Of a stretch of DNA of 10,050 bases, positions 1 through 5,894 are shown in pieces. Each line of letters begins with the position of its first letter. Within the stretch, counting starts at the first letter, position 1. The translations under genes were made by a program, and so were the position numbers. Below the pieces are notes generated by a model. It was not told where the DNA came from and did no database searches. It worked only from the letters and a program-made list of their open reading frames with translations. Origin of the DNA: Candidatus Latescibacterota bacterium (GTDB lineage: Bacteria; Latescibacterota; UBA2968; UBA8231); NCBI GenBank assembly GCA_021295675.1, contig JAGWBY010000085.1, forward strand, positions 1 through 10,050, read 5' to 3'.

Positions 1-205
1 TCTGCACCGTCGGCTGCGGCTCGTACACGTCGGCCGGCAGCCCCTTCGACTTCAGGTAGCGGGCCAGGTAGGCGACACAGGCGCTGGTGTCGCCGGGCGG
101 GTTATCGGTGGGGATGGCGACGACGTCCCGCAGCAAGCCTTGGAACTCCGGCAGTCTGCGGTCGACCTCGGCGAACAGGCGTTGCTTCAGGCCTTCGGTG
201 GTCAT
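1..205 (-). CDS. M20-family metallopeptidase (ArgE/DapE/carboxypeptidase type), N-terminal part only
   Basis: The 68 visible residues begin MTTEGLKQRLFAEVDRRL and contain the stretch LLRDVVAIPTDNPPGDT followed by a helix (VAYLARYLKSKGLPADVYEP). This is the usual opening of M20 zinc peptidases: a helix, the 'hxxIPSxNPPG' loop, then the helix leading into the first strand of the catalytic domain. The zinc ligands (HxD and later Glu/His) lie beyond the left edge, so substrate class (aminoacylase, dipeptidase, succinyl-diaminopimelate type) cannot be decided. The ATG at 205 is supported by a GGAGT ribosome site 7 bases upstream (213-217). It is divergent from the M19 dipeptidase gene; both families hydrolyse small peptide or acyl-amino-acid bonds, so a shared substrate theme is possible but only inferred. 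Confidence 0.82.
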   Translation of the reverse strand, partial: MTTEGLKQRLFAEVDRRLPEFQGLLRDVVAIPTDNPPGDTSACVAYLARYLKSKGLPADVYEPQPTVQ

Positions 206-247
206 GCAAGCCACTCCGGTGGTGTCTAGGCAACGAGATAGATAGAA

Positions 248-279
248 ATTATAAAGGGCTTTTGAGAGGAATTGGTCAA
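248..279 (-). promoter_or_regulatory. Possible sigma70-type promoter for the M20 peptidase gene
   Basis: Read on the minus strand, positions 253-248 spell a perfect TATAAT and 279-274 spell TTGACC, one base from the TTGACA consensus. The spacer is 20 bases, longer than the preferred 17, which lowers confidence. Transcription would start near position 241 and give a leader of roughly 36 bases before the ATG at 205. The rest of the 206-418 spacer shows no gene and no clear terminator; the only other AT-rich patch is at 381-406, upstream of the M19 start. Confidence 0.35.
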
Positions 280-418
280 GCGGTGGACCGTCTTGCCCCT
301 CCCTACTTGTTCGCAGTCGCCGCACTGATTTATCTTCTCTCCAGAGCCAGAAGACGGTGACATGCCCCCGCACTGGCGAGGATTAAATTCGCGCGGATAT
401 ATTGATAGGAGAACCTCC

Positions 419-1431
419 ATGCTGATCGTTGATTCCCACCTCGATATCGCCTACAACGCGCTCGAATGGGACCGGGACTTGCTCCAGCCCATCGCCAAAA
501 TACGCGAGGCCGAAGCTGGCATGAACGTAGTGAATTTCGCCGAGTTGCGGCGCGGCGAGATCGGCCTCTTCTTCGTCACGATGGGTTGCCGGCTTGCTTC
601 GATGGGCAAGCGCTTTGCCGGGGTGCGCACCCAGGACATTGCCTACGCCAAGTGCAAGGGCGAGTTAGCCTACTACCGCCTGATGGAGGCCAAGGGCGTC
701 TTGCGCCAGATACGCGACCGCGCCGAACTCGACGCCCATCTGGCCGAGTGGGACGACGATCCGCAGGCGACCCCGCTGGGGTTTGTCCTCAGCATGGAAG
801 GGGCAGACGGCATTGTGGCACCCGAACAGGTGGCCGAGTGGTGGAATGAAGGTCTGCGGGTCGTGAGTCTGTGTCACTACGGAGTCAGCTCCTACTCACA
901 CGGGACCCAAGCTCCCGGCGGCCTGACGGATAGAGGCCGCCCCATGCTCGAAGCCCTAGAGGCGGCCAGTATAATCCTCGATGTGAGCCACTTGGCTGAG
1001 CAGGCATTCTGGGAAGCGATGGAGATTTTCACCGGTCCCGTGCTGGCCACGCACAACTGCTGCCGGGCCTTGTGCGACCACGACCGCCAGCTCGACGATC
1101 GCGCGGCGGCGTCATTGGCACAGCCATGGACATCTGGATGATCTCCCCCTTGTGGGACCGGGCCGCCATGGACAACACGGGCATCACGCTGGAGACTGTG
1201 GTGGACCACATCGACCACGTCTGCCAGCTAACCGGGAGCTCCCACCACGCCGCCATCGGCACTGACTTGGACGGCGGCTACGGCAAGGAGCAGAGCCCCG
1301 CCGATCTCGACACCATCGCCGACCTGCGGAAGATTCCCGCCATCCTCGAAAAACGCGGTTACTCGCAGACCGACGTTGCCGACATCATGCACGGCAACTG
1401 GGTCCGCTTGCTGCGCGCGGCGTGGAGATGA
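419..1431 (+). pseudogene. Membrane dipeptidase (peptidase M19, renal dipeptidase family), broken by internal deletion and frameshift
   Basis: M19 enzymes are binuclear zinc dipeptidases. The first part (419 to about 1100) carries the metal-site motifs: HLD at residues 7-9, SMEGAD with Glu127, DVSHL with His191 and ATHN with His212, followed by DRQLDD. That frame stops at 1141. The family continues in the +1 frame from about 1102 (RGGVIGTAMDIWMI, then AIGTDLDGGYG and a C-terminus of DVADIMHGNWVRLLR) to the TGA at 1429-1431. In relatives, about eight residues of helix separate the DRQLxD and RGGVIG segments; here only two bases do, so roughly 22 bp are missing. The ATG at 419 is chosen over the in-frame ATG at 362 because AGGAGAA lies just upstream (407-413). 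As written the gene cannot make a full-length enzyme, unless the break is an assembly error. Confidence 0.85.
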
Positions 1432-1444
1432 CCAAGATCGAGTC

Positions 1445-1451
1445 AGAGGAG
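1445..1451 (+). promoter_or_regulatory. Ribosome binding site setting the transglutaminase-like start
   Basis: AGAGGAG stands 9 bases before the ATG at 1461. It favours this start over the in-frame GTG at 1422 and ATG at 1428, which lie inside the end of the M19 gene and have no comparable site. Confidence 0.6.
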
Positions 1452-1460
1452 TATTCAAAT

Positions 1461-3881
1461 ATGTCGATAGAGAGCGCCGCTGCGCTCGAAGTACGAGGTC
1501 AGTTCGATCAACTCCAATACTGCGAGCTAAAAAAGGCTATCGTTCTCAATGATATGCTCCTAGTCGAAGACGATGCGCCGGCCATCGGCCGCCCCCAAGG
1601 CGCTGAGGACCGGTCGTGGTTTGAGAAATTGCAAGAAGGGGTGATGGTGCGCAAAGATCTGGTCCTCGATGATCCTCGCGCCCTAGCTGCCTATCTGATC
1701 TTCAACGGACGGGAAATGGACGACAATGACCATGCACTCCACATCTCCATTAATGGGCACCACTTGATCCGACCTCCGAGCAAGATAGCCCACCCCTGTG
1801 CTCGCCACTACTACACCAGCGACTGGGGAGGATCGCACTTCGACAACTGGTTCGTAGTGGCCGTGCCAGTGGGTGCCCTGCGGCAGGGTACCAATGAGTT
1901 CGTCCTGTGGGCCGAATCGGAGGAGACCAGTTGGGAAATCATGGTGGCCGCGGATGGAGAATATAAGCGTGGCTCTGAAACGCGACTCTGCCACCCAAAC
2001 CGCAGCGCCAAGAGCCGAGACGGAGGCCGTACCTGGGATTTTGAACACTTGGGCTGGAAAGATGAAATCGACGGGGAGTACACCATCCGCCTCAGTCTAG
2101 ATCGCAGCGTACCGCAGGGCACCTTTGTCTCGTCGGTGATCGACTTGGCTACAGGAGGGGACAGAAAAAGAATCGAGAAATTGCTCGACATAGAAGAGTG
2201 CCGGGTAAAATGGGAGGTGGACGTGCCCGAGGGAAGCCAAATAGAAATAGAGGCACGTCTGGGCGATAATCCAGTGCCTATAGCCGCCGCGTGGTCTCCT
2301 TTCGAGTCCGTAGCAAATTTCTCCAAGACATGGTGCGCTCCCGCTGGACGCTACCTGCAGTTCAAGATTGTCATGCACGCCCACAATCCGCTGGTGACGC
2401 CGGTGTTCAAAGGTATTTCCGTGGAAGCGAAGTGCCACGAGCACAAGCACCGTTCCAATAGATGTTACCACCTGCTCCAGTTCCGCAACGGTCGCGTCAT
2501 CCGCCCATCCCTACCCTACGTCCACGAAGATTTCGCCCGCTTGAACGAACTGCGCCACCGCTTTGAAGCGACTGAGTTCGAAGCCCAACTGCAACTCATG
2601 CACTGGGCCTACAAAGTGCCGCTCGGTCGCCTAGATACCTACCAGTGGAATTACTTTGATCTGCCTCGACTCGATAGGGATGCGAGTGGACGCCCTCGCC
2701 TGCTAGGGGACTACCAGAAGCGCCGGCGCGATGGCCACTGCCTCTACTGCAACCTGACCCTAATCGCCGCCTGTCTGGCCATGGGCTTTCCGGCCCGCTG
2801 GGTCAACATCTCCACTAAGCACACCTACGGGCACGAAGTGGCCGAAGTATGGTCCAACGAATTCGACAAGTGGATATTCTTGGATGCGACGCGCGATTAC
2901 TACATTTACGATCCCGACACGGGTATTCCCCTGAGTCTAGTGGAAATAAGCGAGCGCCTAGCCGAAATCATGCCGGGACCGGCGACTTGGGAATATCCCA
3001 TCCAGTGGCACCTGCCGGACCTCGAAATGCTCCGTGCCGCTCGCGTTGCCCTGAGCGGAGGACCGGAGCACTTGATCCTCAAAGGACATTTGCAAATGGT
3101 GCGGCGCAACGACTTTGCCAGCCGGCCTTGGCCGCTACCGTGGCGCCTCTCCAGCAACTGGGGAAGCGATCTCTTCTATTGTTTCTACAGCGATATGTTC
3201 CCCCGCAAACGCGAATACCCTCAACACACCAAGCGCTGGCAGGATTTCAGTCCCCCGCTCAACCAGACGGAACTCTTCTTGAGCGAAACCGCTGAGCCGG
3301 ATGTCCTGCGCGTGGATGTAGATACTGAAACGCCTTGCTTTGACGCATTTCTGGTGCAGATCGACAGAGCCGAATGGAGCGAACAAACAGATCCCTCGCT
3401 GGAGTGGAGACTGCACGAGGGCCTGAACCAACTGCGGCTCAAGGCGCGCAACAGCGCGGGGGTTTGCGGCCATGAACACTTGATTGGCTGTGGGTCAATA
3501 AATGAATTAGCCCTTCACCTACAAAACGCCACTCCAGGCCATTCGCGACGGCTGGCGCATCGTGCAGGTTCCCAGAGCCCGATTTCAGCCTCGACGACCT
3601 CAACGACCTCGAAAGCGCCCTCTACGGCGGCAAGGTGCACCCGGCCAAAGACCAGTTCCACCACTGGCACGATGTCGCCCGGATGTTCTACTGGCTGGCG
3701 GGCAAGAAGGACGATTTCCACAACTTCCTCGGCACCGACAACTGGCCCATGGCCCATCCGCCGCGCCGGCAGCCCGGGGATTTCCACACCTTTCCGTCGT
3801 AACTCCTACAGCCGTATCGGCTCAGACTGGGCTGAAAGCCCGCCCGTTTTAAGGTTTTGGCCCTCCTGTATAGGGGCGTAA
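1461..3881 (+). CDS. Transglutaminase-like (TGc domain) modular protein; C-terminal ~120 residues probably read-through
   Basis: Numbering is from the ATG at 1461. Residues ~50-165 look like a beta-sandwich, binding-type domain (ends near SWEIMVAADG); ~218-325 a second beta-rich domain; ~405-490 a transglutaminase-like cysteine-protease fold. In the last, GHCLYC with Cys427 aligns with the catalytic Cys (GFPARWVN is the conserved helix end), His458 is in GHEVAEVW and Asp475 in WIFLDAT, giving a complete triad. Residues ~600-673 resemble a fibronectin-like beta domain (LHEGLNQLRLKARNSAGV). Such proteins are usually peptidases or amidases rather than crosslinkers; the substrate is unknown. No signal peptide is visible. 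Beyond about residue 680 the sequence becomes Ser/Thr/Arg-rich, which is the out-of-frame reading of a different coding remnant (3511-3802), so the natural end is probably near 3480-3510 and has been lost. The start lies 29 bases after the M19 stop. It converges with the Gfo/Idh gene and overlaps its 3' end by 33 bases if read to 3881. Confidence 0.75.
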   Translation: MSIESAAALEVRGQFDQLQYCELKKAIVLNDMLLVEDDAPAIGRPQGAEDRSWFEKLQEGVMVRKDLVLDDPRALAAYLIFNGREMDDNDHALHISINGHHLIRPPSKIAHPCARHYYTSDWGGSHFDNWFVVAVPVGALRQGTNEFVLWAESEETSWEIMVAADGEYKRGSETRLCHPNRSAKSRDGGRTWDFEHLGWKDEIDGEYTIRLSLDRSVPQGTFVSSVIDLATGGDRKRIEKLLDIEECRVKWEVDVPEGSQIEIEARLGDNPVPIAAAWSPFESVANFSKTWCAPAGRYLQFKIVMHAHNPLVTPVFKGISVEAKCHEHKHRSNRCYHLLQFRNGRVIRPSLPYVHEDFARLNELRHRFEATEFEAQLQLMHWAYKVPLGRLDTYQWNYFDLPRLDRDASGRPRLLGDYQKRRRDGHCLYCNLTLIAACLAMGFPARWVNISTKHTYGHEVAEVWSNEFDKWIFLDATRDYYIYDPDTGIPLSLVEISERLAEIMPGPATWEYPIQWHLPDLEMLRAARVALSGGPEHLILKGHLQMVRRNDFASRPWPLPWRLSSNWGSDLFYCFYSDMFPRKREYPQHTKRWQDFSPPLNQTELFLSETAEPDVLRVDVDTETPCFDAFLVQIDRAEWSEQTDPSLEWRLHEGLNQLRLKARNSAGVCGHEHLIGCGSINELALHLQNATPGHSRRLAHRAGSQSPISASTTSTTSKAPSTAARCTRPKTSSTTGTMSPGCSTGWRARRTISTTSSAPTTGPWPIRRAGSPGISTPFRRNSYSRIGSDWAESPPVLRFWPSCIGA
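3511..3802 (+). pseudogene. C-terminal remnant of an unidentified protein, with a +1 frameshift
   Basis: Coding-like sequence in a different frame from the transglutaminase ORF. From 3511 frame 1 reads PLQAIRDGWRIVQVP. At 3574 one extra A shifts the frame, and from 3575 frame 2 reads EPDFSLDDLNDLESALYGG, then FHHWHDVARMFYWLAGKKDD, NFLGTDNWPMAHPP and GDFHTFPS, ending at TAA 3800-3802. Removing that single A gives one continuous run of about 96 residues with ordinary amino-acid composition, rich in aromatics and His. There is no start codon or ribosome site, because stops lie just upstream in frames 1 and 2 (3499, 3503, 3508). It therefore looks like the 3' end of a gene whose 5' part was deleted when it was joined to the transglutaminase gene. 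I do not recognise the family. Confidence 0.62.
3810..3850 (+). terminator. Possible weak terminator after the plus-strand block
   Basis: Two small hairpins follow the TAA at 3802. The first (3810-3822) has AGCCG and CGGCT arms around a TAT loop; the second (3829-3841) has GGGCT and AGCCC arms around GAA. A short TTTT (3847-3850) follows eight bases later. The position between convergent genes suits a terminator, but the stems are only five pairs and the T-run is short. Confidence 0.33.
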
Positions 3882-4877
3882 TATTTTCCAATTGGCAGAA
3901 TCGCGAGAGGCCTCTAGGATAGCGAGGATACACTCGAGGGTATGGCGCGCTTCGGATAGGTTACAGGGCATTTCACCCTTGCCGTCGATGGCGTCAAAAA
4001 AGCAGTTCGCTTGGGATATAAACGCATGGTCGCGCTCAAAATCTGGCCAAGACTCTTCCTGCCACTCAGTTTCAGGTTCCGTCATCCAGCGCATGCGATT
4101 AGAGTGAATTTCAGATTGCAACGTGCCGCGTTCACAGACCACGGTAATCACTCCTTCATCAGGAGCTTGATATTGATTCATGCTGAAGCAGGCAAGCGCG
4201 TCGCCATGACGGGTTAAGACGTTGACTGTATCTTCGACTTCCACTCCTGCCAAAACTTGATGCGCGCAGTCGGCAACTAGGCGTTCGACGGGTCCAGCGA
4301 GCCAACTTACGAAATTGATAAGATGTGTTAGCCCATCCTGAATAGCGCCTCCTCCTGTCGCGTGACTGGCGTAATAAATTTCTCTGTATTCGGGTCGGTA
4401 GGTGGGGAAGTGTTGGCCCCTAATAACAGTAATATGCAAGGGCCTCCCAAAGCGTCCACTGTAGAGGGCTTTCTTCATTGCCGCAAGCACGGGGATGTGG
4501 CGCAAGACATAAGCTACTCCAGCAACGAGCTTTCGCTCCCTGATCGTTCTATCGAGATGATCAATCCCAGCTAGACTTATAGACAATGGTTTTTCGATCA
4601 ATAGATGTAGGCCAGACTCTGCTGCTTGTTGCGCCATGGGAATATGTAGGTGCGCAGGTGTTGCAATCACAATAGCGTCGTGTCCTGCTTCGAGGGCCAA
4701 TGTAAAATCGGCGTAGCTGTGTTTGATTTTATACTTATTTGCTACTTTTTTGCGCTGATTGTCGTTGATTTCACAAATTGAAACTTCTGCGCGATTTGTT
4801 GTAAGGATACAACGCGTATGACGTTCACCTATTGAACCCGTGCCAACGACGAGCCCCTTTTTTTTGGCTGCTGCCAT
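3849..4877 (-). CDS. Gfo/Idh/MocA-family NAD(P)-dependent oxidoreductase
   Basis: Members oxidise or reduce sugar, inositol or related hydroxy groups with NAD(P). The 342 residues start with a Rossmann fold: GLVVGTGSIGERH gives the dinucleotide motif Gly12-x-Gly14-x-x-Gly17, and the IATPAHLHIP loop follows at ~71-80. The family Glu-Lys-Pro motif is at 95-97 (Lys96 is the usual catalytic lysine). The substrate-side GGGAIQDGLTHLINF contains Asp181 and His185, the usual catalytic pair. Length matches the family. Start ATG at 4877 has GGAG 10 bases upstream (4888-4891). It is the last gene of the minus-strand operon, 34 bp after the aldo/keto reductase, so it probably handles the same carbohydrate. 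The exact substrate cannot be read from sequence. The 5' part is visibly more AT-rich than the neighbouring genes. Confidence 0.9.
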   Translation of the reverse strand: MAAAKKKGLVVGTGSIGERHTRCILTTNRAEVSICEINDNQRKKVANKYKIKHSYADFTLALEAGHDAIVIATPAHLHIPMAQQAAESGLHLLIEKPLSISLAGIDHLDRTIRERKLVAGVAYVLRHIPVLAAMKKALYSGRFGRPLHITVIRGQHFPTYRPEYREIYYASHATGGGAIQDGLTHLINFVSWLAGPVERLVADCAHQVLAGVEVEDTVNVLTRHGDALACFSMNQYQAPDEGVITVVCERGTLQSEIHSNRMRWMTEPETEWQEESWPDFERDHAFISQANCFFDAIDGKGEMPCNLSEARHTLECILAILEASRDSANWKILRPYTGGPKP

Positions 4878-4911
4878 AAATCATTTACTCCAATAAGAGG
4901 TGCGAACGCCG

Positions 4912-5877
4912 TTAAATCCTTATCCCAAACGCAGCCTCAAAGTCCTGCCACACTGCTTCGGGTACCTCGGTCGTGGCGCTGGCATATACCTCGGCTATTT
5001 CCCTGCTATTGGAGGGTCCGACGAGGATTATGCCATTGCCTGCAACCGGCGCATTGAGCGCAAACTGCATGGCTAGGTCTCGGATGTTCAGCCCCCGTTC
5101 TTGGCACCATTGCCACATCTGATGTGCGCGCGGCACCACCTCGGGGTCGTCCGGCCCACCGATGGCCGCGGGTATGAGATTCCCGTCTCGATCTAAGGAC
5201 TGCTCTTCTTGCACGCGCTGGGGTTCTGGACCGGCCAGTAGTGAGCCGACCAATACTCTGCCCATAATGATTCCTATATCGCGTTCCAGTGCCAGAGGAA
5301 TGGTCGTTTTGGCGAGGGACTGGTCCAGCAAGCTGTAATCCAAAAACGACAATACAATGTCTATGGCACCTGTTTCAATCGCCTGCTGATGAAATTCATG
5401 CTGTCGCACAGCAATGCCAAGGTGGCCGATGCGTCCCTGCGCTTGCCAATCGAGCAACACATCCAAACAGGCCCCTGGTGCCAACAGTGGTTCCATGTCG
5501 TAGCGCGGGCCGTGAATCAACACGGAATCCACATAGTCCGTCTGAAGCTGTTTGAAACTGTTTGCCAAACTCCACAATGTCGCTTCTTGTGAAAAATCGT
5601 GAAAAAAGCGCGGATGAGACCCCACCTTGGTTTGGAGATACACTTTTTCTCGCCATCCACCCGCCAAGGCCAAACCGATGCAGCGCTCGCTCTCGCCACC
5701 GCCGTATGGCGGAGCCGTATCGATAAAATTGATGCCCCGCTCAATGGCCTCCCGAATCGTCGCCGTGGCTTCCTCCTCCGACATCAGTTCGGGAAGGCCC
5801 AGATATCCGCCGCCCAATCCTAACGCCTTCGGTTCCATCTCTGTGCGCCCCAAGCGCCGAACTTCTAGATCTACCAT
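4912..5877 (-). CDS. Aldo/keto reductase, sugar (D-threo-aldose / L-fucose) dehydrogenase-like
   Basis: An NAD(P)H-dependent TIM-barrel oxidoreductase of 321 residues. The AKR catalytic tetrad is complete: Asp53 and Tyr58 in NFIDTAPPYGGGESE, Lys84 in LQTKVGS and His122 in VLIHGP. The order RRLGRTEMEPKALGLGGG, then GGGESERCIG, then HGPRYDMEPLL resembles the bacterial D-threo-aldose 1-dehydrogenase / L-fucose dehydrogenase branch, so oxidation of an aldose to a lactone is the best guess; a general reductase is the alternative. Near the C-terminus GIILVGPSNSREI is the usual cofactor 2'-phosphate/adenine-binding loop region. The ATG at 5877 is preferred because AGAGGAG lies 8 bases upstream. An in-frame GTG at 5898 overlaps the sulfatase TGA as GTGA and would add seven residues. 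It lies 17 bp after the sulfatase in the same operon. Confidence 0.9.
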   Translation of the reverse strand: MVDLEVRRLGRTEMEPKALGLGGGYLGLPELMSEEEATATIREAIERGINFIDTAPPYGGGESERCIGLALAGGWREKVYLQTKVGSHPRFFHDFSQEATLWSLANSFKQLQTDYVDSVLIHGPRYDMEPLLAPGACLDVLLDWQAQGRIGHLGIAVRQHEFHQQAIETGAIDIVLSFLDYSLLDQSLAKTTIPLALERDIGIIMGRVLVGSLLAGPEPQRVQEEQSLDRDGNLIPAAIGGPDDPEVVPRAHQMWQWCQERGLNIRDLAMQFALNAPVAGNGIILVGPSNSREIAEVYASATTEVPEAVWQDFEAAFGIRI

Positions 5878-5885
5878 TCGCAAGG

Positions 5886-5892
5886 CTCCTCT
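5886..5892 (-). promoter_or_regulatory. Ribosome binding site choosing the aldo/keto reductase start
   Basis: On the minus strand AGAGGAG precedes the ATG at 5877 by 8 bases. It lies within the codons that would be translated from the upstream GTG at 5898, which argues against that longer start. Confidence 0.65.
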
Positions 5893-5894
5893 GA

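Noticed and set aside
398..403. TATATT as a -10 box for the M19 gene
   Set aside because: No credible -35 element at suitable spacing, and it lies only about 15 bases from the start codon.
362..418. In-frame upstream ATG at 362 as the M19 start
   Set aside because: The added residues (MPPHWRGLNSRGYIDRRTS) do not match an M19 N-terminus and there is no ribosome site, whereas AGGAGAA precedes the ATG at 419.
1811..2326. 171-residue minus-strand ORF opposite the transglutaminase-like gene
   Set aside because: Antisense shadow; the plus-strand frame has the coherent domains and the catalytic triad.
3490..3881. Ser/Thr/Arg-rich C-terminal tail of the large plus-strand ORF as a real low-complexity domain
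   Set aside because: A neighbouring frame of the same DNA encodes a normal-looking peptide; the tail composition is typical of GC-rich sequence read out of frame.
4858..4865. Run of eight T (A-run in coding sense, codons 5-7 of the Gfo/Idh gene) as a programmed frameshift site
   Set aside because: Translation in the zero frame continues into a complete Rossmann motif, and no useful alternative product or stimulatory structure is apparent. It may still be prone to slippage or sequencing error.
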